Program-made: the position numbers and the translations under genes | The notes under the pieces: model-generated | Database searches by the model: none | What the model saw: the letters and a program-made list of their open reading frames with translations, nothing else | What the model was told of the DNA's origin: nothing | Shown here: piece by piece, positions 26,880 to 40,290 of the stretch | How positions within the stretch are numbered: the stretch's first letter is position 1 | How the letters are laid out: each line of letters begins with the position of its first letter | NCBI RefSeq assembly: GCF_020882245.1 | Contig: NC_083597.1 | Coordinates: forward strand, 43,192,152 to 43,256,151 | Reading direction: 5' to 3' | Length of the DNA stretch: 64,000 nucleotides | From: Rhopalosiphum padi | Lineage: Eukaryota; Arthropoda; Insecta; Hemiptera; Aphididae

Positions 26880-29162
26880 GATTAAGAAAACCAAATATAA
26901 TATAATAATGTACAAAGTGAATTTACAGTAAAAAGATACCTATATTTTAAATAATTGTACTTAAGTTGTTATCCCATTGATTTGGATATGTATAAAATGG
27001 AAAATGTATTATTTGCATTGATTGGTCCTTGTTATCAATGAATGTCGATTTCAATTATTTTTATTTAATACCATCATAATAATAATGTGCATAAAATTAA
27101 AGATGTTATAACTTTTAATAAGTAATTATTAACACCTTTGGTATTGTATGTATATTATATTATTATTATATCATTAAAAAAATAACATAATGGTATACTT
27201 AATATTTATTTGGCATTGGTGATTCCTACTTATTTTAATGAGTAAAATGAGTAATGACTATGATTAAATAGTATGGTTATAACTTATAATATCATCATCA
27301 ATATTATATTATGCACAGATCCATTGTATTCATAAATATATAATTTAAATTAACAATAATTATAAGCATATTAGAACTTAAATATTAATAACATGTATTA
27401 TTTATAATTGTAAATATTAAAGTGAAATATTTAAAAATGTTCATGGTCACAGCTTTTAAATAACCTGTTAAAAATAGAAAGAATGTTGCACCTCAATATT
27501 AACCTAGAAATGTAAAAACTTTCTTAGAGTTTCTAACATCCTAACAATTAATTATAGAGGTAAATTAACTTGTGTTTGTTGTGTGATCGTGGAACTGATT
27601 AATAATTATTTTCGCTAAGTTGTTAGATTTTCAAATTATTGAAACTATCAAATAATTTGGTAAATATTTGTAAAAATTATAAATACGGCAGTTTCTTTAT
27701 CTTAAAATTGAGTTATTAATTATTGACTTTTTTTTATTACTTCTTAATATGAAATTGTTTTTTCTTAAAGAAGTAAAAAAAAATGTTTACATTTTTTTAA
27801 TATAAGATAGAGCTTCAACAACACTAGTTATTAGTTAAACACACCTAGTGACTATACATTTTTATTATTTACAAAATTGTTTTCAATAATTAAATATTAG
27901 TTTTAACTGTATAGTTTAAATTATTAATTTGTTTGATTATAAGTACATAAGTCTTTTAAAAATCAAATGATCATGCTGGTTGTATCACTGGTATCCGTGT
28001 TTAGTTTATTAATATTAATTTAGTTATAAGTAGTCGATGTCCCGAAATATTGAATACAGGATACAAGATTAAAATAAAATAGATATTCATAACTTTAGGT
28101 TCTTGTTAAATTCGATATTTACTAGTCATCCATTAGTGTATTAATGGATGTGAGAAAAAGTAGTTAGAAAATTATCTTTACTTATAGATTTTCCAAAGTC
28201 TTAGATTTTTATAAAACATTATGTTATTTTATATTTATTACACGGAAAAATTTACCACCAGTAACCCCCCCCCTATTGTTTTTTCTTTTAATAAAAAACT
28301 CTGAGTTTTGATATTTTTAAATACACTTGAAGACCCTATTATAAAATTCTTTATAGTTTTTGAAATAGTTAATAGTTTTATAAAAATATGAAATATATGT
28401 TAATTTAAATCTAATAAAATTTATTTTACTTGAACCATTTTTAAAAATTACATTAAATATTGATAGATTAATATAAATTATTGCTAAAGCTTTCAAATCA
28501 CCTACACAAAGGTAAATAATTTAAAAACTACTAGTTCGAATTTTATTTTCGATACGAAGACATTTTCAAAAAAATATTCTCCAAATAATTTACAGCAGAA
28601 AAAGTTATCATTTGAAAAACAAAAGTTTATCACGTGAAACTCCTTAATTAGTACAAAAAATAGTCTTAAAGTACTTATATTTAAAAATTCTGATAATCAG
28701 ATTTTTTTATAAGTGCATTATTAAAAAAAAAAGAAGGAGTGAGCATGCTTTATGTATCTTGTATTAAAAATATGTATACATACAATAAAATATAAATACA
28801 TATAATATCATAGGTATTAATTATACTAATAAAATTTTTATATCCACCCTAGCGTATTTGATATACACCATGGCAATCAGAAGAATTAACAAATACACCT
28901 ACTTTTAGTAAAACACTTAAAAAATACTCTCGACGGCCATTAATAACCGAGAGACAGCATTTCAATCTACACACCGGCACACTAAATTAACGGTTTTGCC
29001 CTTGGGACATTGATGAGTTCCTATAAAAAAAAAGTTAACTGACGTAACGATTTCCGATTTATGCCTAAATATTTCCAATAAAATGGCTGGATCGATTGAT
29101 TCTTGGAGCATATGCACGTATTTTAATACAATATTCGGATGCATATTGTCTACTCTACTCTG
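26880..29162. other. Intergenic spacer between lipase genes 2 and 3
   Basis: About 2.3 kb of AT-rich sequence with no recognisable gene or transposon. A run of nine C residues occurs near 28265. A minus-strand open frame at 28962-29198 has no recognisable similarity and overlaps the likely promoter side of gene 3, so it was not called a gene. Confidence 0.55.
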
Positions 29163-29171
29163 TATATAATA
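29163..29171 (+). promoter_or_regulatory. Candidate TATA box of gene 3
   Basis: TATATAATA about 110 nt before the ATG, followed by TCATAC about 28 nt downstream as a possible initiator. Weak evidence in AT-rich DNA. Confidence 0.28.
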
Positions 29172-29270
29172 ACTATTAAACATGTTCTTCTCATACAATA
29201 GTACATAACATCAATATTTGTTTAGATTATTATTTTTCTTTTCGTTTAATAATTGTTTGAATTATTAATA

Positions 29271-32200
29271 ATGTTTTACTTAATAAATATATCATGTAAA
29301 CTTTTTTTAATATTTACTTCGCTAATAGGTCATACGATATGCAGCAATGTTGCACCGTTAAATACCGTAAGTATTAAATATCTATACCTATACGAAATTT
29401 AGCACATATATAACATATTATGTATATCAATCGAAAGTATGTATATTCATTATTATTGGTATTCTGTTCGTCAATCGTGTACAATTTGCGTGTAAAATGT
29501 TATCCGATTATTATAATCAACGAACATATATTATTAATACATTAGGAAGAGTCTGTTTACCAATCGGGTTATCCATTGGAGAAATACAAGCTCCAAACTC
29601 TAGATAAGTTTACACTGGGCTTGGAACGAATACCTTATAGCAAAAACGGTGACCGGACCATTGGCAAGCCTATTTTGTTGATGCATGGTTTGTTCCTGAG
29701 TTCCTTCGTATTCACGAATACGAATAAATCGTTGAGTAAGTCATTATATATTATAATATAAATATAGGGCGGGTTGGCCTATATTTTTTCACGGTTTTAT
29801 AATACATATAATATTAATGCATTACATTAAAAAAATATGATATTTATATTACATAATAAAATTAATGATGAAAAACGAAAATTCATGAAGCTCAATCCCA
29901 AAAATTCTATAAGTAACTAAATAAGACAAGTAGTAATGTTTATAAAAATTCCTTATTCAACTACAAAAGATAAAGCTAACCGAGAGCATATAGAAGTGTT
30001 TGATATTTATAAGTAGGTAAAATATTAAACAATATTATAAATGTCGTCGTTTATAATAACCATAATTTATCTTTAGTTTAGGTTTATTAGAGCTAATACC
30101 TAGTACTACAAGAGATTTTAACGATTTAAAATTAATTAAAAATACGTTAAATTAAACTTAAAAAATACATAACAATTTTATTTTTTATTAATCAAATTTT
30201 TTTATGCATATTAATATTTCATTATACAGTTTTACTATTTCCAAAAAAACTTCAAAATATATTATATCCATTATTTGTATAGACATATTACATTTTATTC
30301 CCCAACAAAATTAGTGTCAAAGAAATCACTAACAATTAGAAGTTTCTGAAATCATAAACAGACCTATAAAAATATTTACCATTATTTAAAAATGTGCATC
30401 ATAATTATTATAGTATCATGACCACGAACTACCCCATTTACGAACAAATATATATATATTATTAAATAATTTATCATATTTAATTAAAAATAAAATTATT
30501 TGTGTAAAATAATATTATTAAAATGTATTCGATATTCAGACTTCCGTCAAATTAGAATAATACATAATATTATACGCCAATAAGATTTTAAAAAAATTAC
30601 TCTAATAATTAATAAGAATACTTATAGGTACATAATAATGTGTACGATAAATATTCAAATATATAGGTTATTCGCTATCGGAGGCCGGATACGACGTATG
30701 GTTGTTCAACGCCAGAGGAACGGGCTTATCTAGGACATACAGTATTTACTCTAAGGTGGGAGCGGCGCCGAGAATGAACAAGATGTCATGGGATTTTAGG
30801 TATGATCTTAAGATATTTTACGAATTTAACATGGATAATTTGTGATCGATATAATTTATTTGTCTTGCAAAAATTGGTAAATTATAAAGATTGCATTTTT
30901 TCATTTATTTTTAATTTTGATCTTGTATATTTATCTGGATAAATAAGTAAAAATTACTCAAGCTAGTTATTTTACCCACTTTATTAGAGCAAGTATCACA
31001 ATATCTAAAAAAAATATATAACATATTAAATTAATATTTAAAAACGATTCCTTGATCAGTCAGTGCCTTTCGATTTAAATCCATATAATACCTATGATTT
31101 TAAATAACATTAATATTAACAGACAAATTTTAAACTTGAGTTCATAGAAATACTTAGGTGTAATGTTTTGGGATAATACAAAATTATAACTGCGAATAAA
31201 CAATTTTATTCCCAATAATTCTTTTATCTATATATTTAGACAATTATATTTGCACAACAATGTTTTCTATGATAGTATAATGTATTGTATTTTTTTTTTT
31301 TGTGCAAACTTAACGATTTACAACTGAAATTAATATCTGATGAAAAATTACAACCAGTAGGTCAATGGTCATCAATGATATCACACACTATTATTTTGAA
31401 GTTATAAAGGCGCGCACTATAACTAAGACTTATCGTGACATACCTTATATGTTACTATACATTGCTCTTGTATAACACGAGATTTATCATTTATTTTTAG
31501 TTTCCACGAAATGGGCATCTACGATTTTCCGGCCGCCGTCGACTTTGTCCTGAACAAAACCGGACGCCCCAAATTAGACGTCGTTGGCTACTCGTTGGGC
31601 GCGACCATCGCACTTGTCGGGTTGTCGGAGAAGCCCGCGTACAACAATAAGGTCGACAAACTAGTGTTGATGGCACCGACGACCAGAATGATATCGCACG
31701 GATTTCCGATTTCTGCGTTTCACCGCGGTTCCTTGTTGTTTAAAGTAACTACAAATATCATAATAATATTATAATATCAATCAAAAAATTTCGTTGTAAA
31801 TCATCATTCCATACTACATCCTCACCAATTAATTTATTATTATTAAACGTGGAAATATAGTTTATAATTATATTATCATAAAAACAATCAAATTCATCCC
31901 ATCATAAGTGCTAAATCAATATTATACTACGGACAAGCGCATCGAAAACTGGAAAAACAAATCTGGGGAGTTTAAATTTAAAAAAAAAAAAATCGCCATT
32001 GGTTACGCCTTGATGCGCTGACTTACGCGGTAAGAGGGTCAGAATAAATTATTACCTTATTTCAGATTGACATTGGATTTTAATTATATCATATGACAAA
32101 CCGCAATAACCTATGATTTATGTCCTCTGATTCGCGGGAGTCTAGATAATTAGTCTACAGTATTAGCTGTCATTACTGGGCACTCATCCGTGTGTTCAAA

Positions 32201-35200
32201 ATTAAAATACCATACAATTTTTAATTCTACGTACACGATATTCGTTAGTCGATCGTTAATATTAGATGTACCTGCATTAGATCTAAGATTAGAATGATCG
32301 AAAATGTGTAACAACAATATAGAAATCACACGAATATTATTATTATTATTATTATTATTCTTTAATAATTAGTAACTTCTAATTAATAATATTTATTGTC
32401 GATGAGCTACATAAATTTATTTATTATTATTATTTTTTTTAAGTACTCAATGAAGGAACAGAATTTTTTCCCGGCAGTTCAAGATCCGGATGCTGCACAT
32501 CGGTATTTGAGATGGCTATGTACATACACGATTTTCTATCCGTATTGCTTATTGTATATAGACACTGCGCAAGGCTCTAGAATTAATTACAATAGAGTAA
32601 GTTATATATATATATATATATTATAATATATGATAATTATTTTATATACATAGTTAGTACCGAATGGGAAGTAAAAGAAAGGTGTCCAGTACGATATTTG
32701 TATTCAACGAATTGCGTACAAAGTGTGCCGTTTAATCTTATTTGTTCAACATTATTCATAAAATGAACATAAATAAAAATTATTCTAACCACGAATTGCT
32801 GAATATGAAAACATGAATACAGTTAGACTGCCGACACAAAAAACTACAATTTATTTTACCCTGTTCCTTTGGTTAATGACGCCTATCTGGATATATTATG
32901 TATTAACTTTTTTTAGCGCTCACCAAAAGTATAATATAATAATAACTTCATGTCTTCGTCGTAATAAATTTGTTATTTACATTTTAGGATATGGTGGTCA
33001 GTACATTAACGGATTTCCCACAACCGGTATCTAAAAAAATGTTATTCCATTGGGTTCAATTAATGTCATCAAGTAAGTTCAAACTCTATAAGATTAATAA
33101 TATAATAAATATAAAAATAAAGTTTTTAATTTTAAATATTACTCCAATAACATTTAGTAGGTACATATTATATATTTATTTGTATAGTTAAAAATTCTGT
33201 GATTACGAAAGAATGAAAATATTTCTTCTCAGCCCATTGATGATTAAAATAAAAACCTTACCTAAATGTTGAGCAATTTATAGGTATAATTAATTAAAAA
33301 AATTTTTTTTTGTAAATTTAATACTATTTTCTTTAATAGTTTTTCAGTCTATTCGTAAAAATAATTCTACCGGAAAGCCAAATTAATTTTTTATGAGCAT
33401 TTCAAAATCAAACTTTTACGATATTCCGATATTTACTTGTAAAATAATAATTTTTTCTTAAAAAATTCTGATATTTTATTGTATTTAAAAAAAATATATT
33501 TGAAGTTTTCACCAAATGTTTATCATTTTCTACATACAATAACATTTTCTAATTTTTTAAAACTCTTTTTAAGTTATTTATGAGAAATGAGAAATTTTAA
33601 GATTTTATTCTATAAATGTTGATAAAAAGTTATTTGCTTGGTCAAAATTCTTGAAAATGTAATGCAAGATTCCACAAAAATTATCTTTTTAAACGATAAA
33701 TGACTATATGTTAATTATTTTGTTATAACCTAAAAATTTTATTTTTTGGGACTTAAACTTGTATATATTTTATATTATTATGAATTTTACCAGACGCATT
33801 AAAATGTTTGACTTATTTTAAAATATTACCTATTTATAGGTACAATGAATGTGTTTTTACTGTTTTACTGTATTTACGGAAAGGTGTTATTGAATTTTGA
33901 ATTATTTAAGTTAAAATAATATAAAAATAGAATAAATGAAATATTTTCGGAAAAAAATATATCAATCTACAATATTAATACAAGTAAAAATAAATGAATT
34001 TAATAGCTATATTAAATAAACATACACTCGACATCTAATATAAATATTATATAATAACATAATAAAATATTATTGTGGTTATTTATTAATTTCGTTTTAT
34101 TTAAATATTTATATGCCAACTATTACATTTAGTTGTAACATACCTGGCTATACCTGTACAGCATAAAATGCATTTATGATACCTACTTTATTATACTTTG
34201 TCATTTTAGAACGATTTTGTAAATATGACTATGGAGTGAATGGAAATATGCAACATTACAACACGAAATCACCGCCAGATTATAATTTGTCCAAAGTCAC
34301 CACTGCGGTTTACATTTTACATTCAAAAGATGATAATTTATCCGCAATAAAGGTATTTATTTAAGACCTATTAAAATACTTATACAACAAAAGCAATTTA
34401 TAAACAGGCAACCTGGACTACTTAATTTTCATATACTATACAGCCTGCTGATGTATAATGAAATTAGATTAATTTAATCAGAAATCCTACAGAAAATAAT
34501 TCATATTATACTATTATTTTAATAATTATTAAATATTAATTTTAATTTATTTCAGCCCTCGACTACTAAAATGTTAACTAAATATAAACGATTTATTTCA
34601 ATTAAATGTACCTATAAAATACAACAAAAAAAAAAGAAATAAATAAACATTATTTTAAATCTATTGAGATAATAGAGGATTATTACATTAAACTTTTATA
34701 AATTATATCAGTGGATACAAAATATTATACGCACGCCGTTGAAAAATAAACGTTTCAAAAATTGTATACATTTGGGAATATATTTATTATTTACAGAATC
34801 GCCTTGAAAAATTAATTATTGAAGTGCTATTGCACAATGATAATACAAATGTAATTATTATCATCATGTCATCATCAACTCTTTAAAATAATAAAGCTTC
34901 GTAGGATACTTTGTATAATATAATATGATGGACGATGGTGTACATATATTATTATACGCAGTATAAATGTCGATAAACTATACAACTGTAATATGCAAGT
35001 ATAGACCAACACTTCTAGAATACATTATAACTAAGTATAAATCACCTTAAAAAAAACATTTTATAGATGCTTTTTAATTTGTGTGTAAGTAAAGTAGAAG
35101 ATGCAGATAATGAATAAAAAAAATATTTCAATAATCTATTACATATAATTTCTGATAAAACTAAAAATTTACCTAATATTAAAATAGATTTAAGATAGAT

Positions 35201-35640
35201 AAACAGTTAGGTTATCATTAGGATATGATACAAATTCAAAAATGTATAAAAAAAAAAAATTAAAATACAATATTCCTCGTCATATTGATCTAATATATTA
35301 CTCGTAAAATATTTAATTCCGTTCATATTTTTTTTCTTGTGAAAAATATGAAACATAAAAACCCAATGATCGAACGATAAGTTGTATTTATTTATTATCA
35401 TCATCATTTATTATTTGTACTTCATTGTTTTCCTTTTTTTTGTTGACTAACCATTTTATATTTGTACAAATAATATTATAGGACGTTAATTGGTTGGCGG
35501 ACAAACTGCCGAATGTGAAAGACATCTACTACATCGATAACATAAAGTTCGGACATTTGAGTTTCGTGATGCATGCAAATATTGATCGACTTATAAATAG
35601 TAAAATAAAGAATGCGCTACTGACAAAAGCATTCAATTAG
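29271..35640 (+). CDS. Lipase gene 3: secreted acid lipase-like alpha/beta-hydrolase (8 exons, 400 aa)
   Basis: Exons: 29271-29366, 29546-29735, 30667-30799, 31501-31744, 32444-32596, 32988-33072, 34210-34352, 35482-35640 (TAG stop). The leader MFYLINISCKLFLIFTSLIG is a plausible signal peptide. Catalytic features: HG at 79-80, Ser171 in GYSLG, Cys247/Cys256, Asp342 (HSKDD) and His373 (FGHLSF). The 133-nt exon 3 (SEAGYDVWLFNARGTGLSR) places it with genes 1 and 2. Exons 3, 4 and 8 use many more G/C-ending codons (gcc, gtc, gac, ctg) than the neighbours. Intron 1 is short (179 nt). Exon 5 begins at an AAG acceptor after a T-rich tract and is followed at once by a TA repeat. An AATAAA signal lies 186 nt after the stop. 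Predicted activity is ester or lipid hydrolysis in the secretory pathway; substrate unknown. Confidence 0.92.
32334..32359. repeat. (ATT)n microsatellite
   Basis: About eight to nine ATT units in intron 4 of lipase gene 3, roughly 85 nt before exon 5. Confidence 0.85.
32603..32622. repeat. (TA)n microsatellite next to a splice donor
   Basis: Ten TA units that begin six bases after the exon 5 donor of lipase gene 3. Confidence 0.85.
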
Positions 35641-35825
35641 AATATAATTTCATAAAATAGTATTAAACATTTTATTATATAGTTGTTATTTTATAACTGT
35701 ATAATATTATTATTAACTATACTATCACAATACTCGCTATATAATAAGATGTAATAATGTAACCCAATATAACTGATGTTACTATACTCTTTATATTATT
35801 GTAAATTAGAATTCATTTTCACTAA

Positions 35826-35831
35826 AATAAA
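35826..35831 (+). terminator. Polyadenylation signal of gene 3 (candidate)
   Basis: AATAAA 186 nt after the gene 3 stop codon, followed by T/A-rich sequence. Confidence 0.45.
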
Positions 35832-36881
35832 TACTATTATTATATTATCATGATTATTGTTGATTTTGTTAAATTATAAAACGATATTGTGTTCAATGCA
35901 TGGATAATGCATAGTTTATATTGATAATTGTTTTTATTATGTAAATAACTCAAAAATATATTTTAAATTTATATAAGATCATTACACGTAAGATACAATA
36001 TACATTAGTATTTGCATATTCTTATTATTGATATTTTGTGATTAAACAATTCATTAACAAATTACGGTTCACCTGTATGTATTTTTTTCAATTGATTATA
36101 CTAAAATTATTATATTAGTTCGTATAAATAAACTTATTTAGTAATCATTCAATGAATAGAAGGTTAAAATCTAACACAGTACATAAAATGTTTGTATACA
36201 CTCTACATAATCGATTGCGAAAAGCATTATTTTATGTTCGATTAGTTACGGATCATTAATTACTATCACGTACAGTAAAATTATTGCACTTATTTTATAC
36301 TTGTTTAATAATTTAAGAACAGTCAATGTTTTACTCGATAAAAGTTATGTTGTATTATTATGATTACTTAAATTTATTTTAACAATAATAATGTTGTCCT
36401 GTATTGTTTTAACGATATCGTATGATATAATAATATGGTAAATTAAATATGAAATGTATGATAATTAAACTATAATTCATCTTCGTCGATGCGCGCTATA
36501 CATACTGTTAAAATTAGAATTCTTATTTTTGAACTTTTACAGCTGCAGTTAAATAAAACCAAACTTAAAATGTTAACAAATCGCATGTATCAAAATACGA
36601 AATTGTAGAACAATTTATTTATGGATATTATCCGTACAGAGCGCTAATAGTCGTGAATAAATTATAATTCATTATGCATTCGAAAAGGATTGTAAGTGAT
36701 TTGGAGATCGATCTATAGAGAAATTATCAAATAATATAGTTCGATTATCTAGTAGCTAATGCCCAAAGTATTTACTCGGTACATTTGTTCGTTTGTTTGT
36801 AGTGTTTTGTAATTATATACGTCTGCGTGTTCAAACAAAAACGTTTTCGTTTATACAATTCAAATAAATTCTACACGCAAA

Positions 36882-37473
36882 TTGTACTCCATTTTCAAGT
36901 TTTATTTTATTTGCAGTGGAAAAAAACCAATTATCATAAGCCAACGACTGGGTCTCTCAAATCATGTCAAATTTAAAATGAATCAATATACGAACACCGT
37001 TCATACCTATTTATGGGGAAACGAAATGGCGTCATCGAGGAGTAATAATGAAACGAATAGGAAATTTGTTATATAAATTTATGAACGGATGGTTGTACCT
37101 CCGTCGTTGCACTATTGAGGATGCTATATGAAAGGAGCGAGGGAGTAACTCTATTCACACGTATAGGTTTGTCCCTACACGACAAAGATATAGTCGTCGC
37201 GAAGTGATTGCGTCGGTGCCGAATTTATCTAAACTCTCTTTGATTCCGGAAATTTCCAATTTCCGTATAATGACGATGTGCAGCTCACCACTCAGGCTAT
37301 GTCTCCACGACATATCCCGCAAAATACTTCAAAATACATTACACCAGTTGCTTGACTCCGCCGTATTAAAATTTAGTATTCTTGCACTAGTTGTAAAGTG
37401 TTTGCTGAATATTAAAACTGAAAATATATGGGTACCCAAACGTAGACCTGTGGATTTTTTAAATCATTTATAA
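36882..37473 (+). other. Unrecognised open stretch, possibly a decayed coding fragment
   Basis: Two adjacent plus-strand open stretches (36882-37076, 37204-37473) have clearly higher GC than their surroundings. The first contains a TTTGCAG acceptor-like site at its start. The second is 89 codons with no ATG and reads like protein (SPLRLCLHDISRKILQNTL). The similarity is not to lipases and no family is recognised. It may be a transposon or gene remnant, or chance. Confidence 0.25.
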
Positions 37474-38839
37474 AACAATTTATACATTATAAATTTATAA
37501 TTAACTCGTCTCACTCGCCTATATAGTAATAGATAGAATTTCTGAAATTCAGATAGTTTGAGGGTATAAGATATAATATAATATCTATGATTATTTAAAG
37601 TCCATAACTGATTAAAAGATAGAACTTAAATGGATTATAATTCAGTTATAAATCTAAAAGATTTATGAATTCTTTAAAAATGATTATTTCCATAGATCGA
37701 TTTTAACTTAGATTCATCTTAACTATTATAAAATGTTATACACTGAACGATCACAACAGAGAATGTTAATTGGCTTTAATTTAATTTTGTAAAATAGAGT
37801 TTTACAGTTTAATATACAGCGGATTTTTTTCTTACCTATTTTATTTCAAAAATTGAAGAATATTATTTTTATAATTTACACATTATTATTATACTCAACT
37901 ATTTTTAAATAGATAGATCACAATAATGAGAATATGTGATTATTTTTTAAATTTTGTTATACCTAATAATAATGTAAAAAGTTGTGTAACATTATATTAA
38001 TAAAATTTAAATATTTTTTTCTGTTGTATACCTAATGAGTGTGACAACATTCTGCAAATTTAAACCAGTAATACCATATATCATATAAAAACAGCATATA
38101 TTATGTTAACTTAATTATATATGTACTTCCTATATAATTAATAGCTATATAGTACATTAGGTAGTATGTACTTAATATAGATTATTTTAGATAAATAAAA
38201 CTAATCCATTAGCTAAGTAAAATATTACAACCTTAAAATATTCATAACTCACTTTGAAATGATAATATCGGTAAAAGCATATGACATTGTCCGGATAATA
38301 TTCTTACCTTTAAATTTGATAATCTGTATAGTTACTCTAATATTAAAACTAACATCACAAAATGTGTTCTGCTGAATGAAAATTTGTTATTATGTACGTT
38401 AGTAAGACAGCGGGTACTATATCATCTTAACAGGTACATTTTATTAAAAACAAGCTGTAGCAAGGTAACTTGGTTACTATATCAGATCCGGATTAAGGCA
38501 TAAGCAGTGTACGCTGCAGCCCACACAACCACGAATTTAAAAGCACTGCAAATTATTATACAAATAACATTAAGTTTTACAATAAATATTTACATTGTTA
38601 TTACTTCGCCATTAAATAGATTTAAAGTTATACTTTGGTCATGTAATATTAAGCAATATGCTGAAGTTGAGCTGGAAACGCTTCTTCAATCTCAATTTCC
38701 AAATATTATACGTATATGTATAGTTCTATTTTAACAGATATCAATTCTCTGAAAAACAATAAAATCTCTAAATAGTAAATAGTATACCTCTTTCAATCCA
38801 ACTACAATTAAAAAGATAAATATTATAACAGGTTAAATT

Positions 38840-39300
38840 CAATTTTAAACAGCAAAGATGAGACTATTAGAGCAAACATTTTAATAGTCTGTCTATTAAT
38901 GATGCGTTAAATATGTTCAATAAAAAAATTAATGCTAATTTAAGCTAATAATTGTACCAAGGATGTTAAAATTCAAAATTGTCGAAAATTTATTAAACTA
39001 AAGAAATAGATAACAAGAGGTATCTTAGTTTCAATAAATAAAAAAGAAAAAAATATACATAAAAAACGAAAGAGGCCTTTTGATTTAAACTTTGCTACTA
39101 AATTCTCAAAATACAAAAATTTACCTCAAACTATGTATCGAAACAAAATAAAATCTTACAAGCAAATTCAATTACCTACAAAATATATCTGGTGTTTTAT
39201 TAATGAAATTACTGAAAATAAAAATAAACGCAATATTCCTATTGCCTTGATTTATAGTAAAAATGATAAAATAGTTTTTATAAATTAAATTGGGAGTATT
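38840..39300 (+). pseudogene. Probable LINE retrotransposon ORF2 fragment (endonuclease-RT linker)
   Basis: Across frame breaks the text reads LNSKDETIRAN, then KKRKRPFDLNFA, then YIWCFINEITENKNKRNIP. This order resembles the lysine-rich linker between the endonuclease and reverse transcriptase of jockey/CR1-type elements (compare the usual F-W-K-F-I-N motif). Stops and shifts are frequent. The match is by pattern only. Confidence 0.35.
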
Positions 39301-40230
39301 TAAATAATAAATGTCACGTGGATGAATCATTATTTTTAAATCCGAATTGGCTATATGCCTACGGGTTACGACATATGCATATTAATTTTTATATTAACTT
39401 TCTAGTCTACAACTGTTTTCTAATGATTTACTATTTTTGAGTAGTATTATGAAACATTTTTTAAATAAACTGAACAAGAAAACATTTGTCACCTGTAAGT
39501 CATTGTCAATATCTGTGAATTAATTTAATTTACAAAGTTTTTAAATAAGAAGGATATCTAATTAACTTAACATTAAAATAAATTAATTAGCGGTTTACTG
39601 TTTAGACTTAATTAATGCACCTGAAAAAAATCCAATCCAGATATACTAATCTCTAAAGGAATTACCAATTAATCTTTTAACTTATTTGATCGGTTATTAT
39701 ATGTATTATAAATTAATAACCAACTAACAAATACATGTTTCATATTATATTTTAACATTTCTAAATTTAAAAACAAAATATATAGGCTTTACCGAATACA
39801 TATTATAATATATTAAATCTGTATGTCAGGTATTATACAATTTGATACCGAATTAACAAACGATTATGTTCGGTATATGGTATTATATTTTTGTACGCAG
39901 TAACAATATAAAATGGTTTATGAACTTGCATAAATTTATTATATTATTACTATTTTAACTATCGTTAAATCAAATATTATTCATTGACTACCTTGAATTT
40001 TCGAGATTGCAGCGTATAAATATTCACCATTTAAGTGACGTGGGCATTATTATTACTGTTGTTATTTATTTTGTATTTTTTTTTGCAGTCCAAGATGAGT
40101 TGTCATTTAAGCTTAAGAATCTGATATAACAATGTTTATTCACTTATTTCGAGTGAACGTGAATACTTTTATACCGTTCATTAAATGGTTATCAACTTAA
40201 AAATATTCTTTTAAAATTATCATTGAACGA

Positions 40231-40237
40231 TATATAA
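40231..40237 (+). promoter_or_regulatory. Candidate TATA box of gene 4
   Basis: TATATAA about 60 nt before the gene 4 ATG, followed by a short C-containing leader and CAACAATG, a good insect start context. Tentative. Confidence 0.3.
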
Positions 40238-40290
40238 CCCATACGAATTTCTGCGCTTCTAAAGCTGTAATTTTGTAAATTGCATCAACA

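Larger units (their letters stand above)
35641..40230. other. Intergenic spacer between lipase genes 3 and 4
   Basis: About 4.6 kb. It holds the gene 3 3' UTR, an unrecognised open stretch at 36882-37473, a probable LINE fragment near 38840-39300 and otherwise AT-rich filler with no gene. Confidence 0.6.

Noticed and set aside
28962..29198. Minus-strand open frame of 78 codons upstream of gene 3
   Set aside because: Reads somewhat like protein but no family is recognised and it overlaps the presumed gene 3 promoter; not enough to call a gene.
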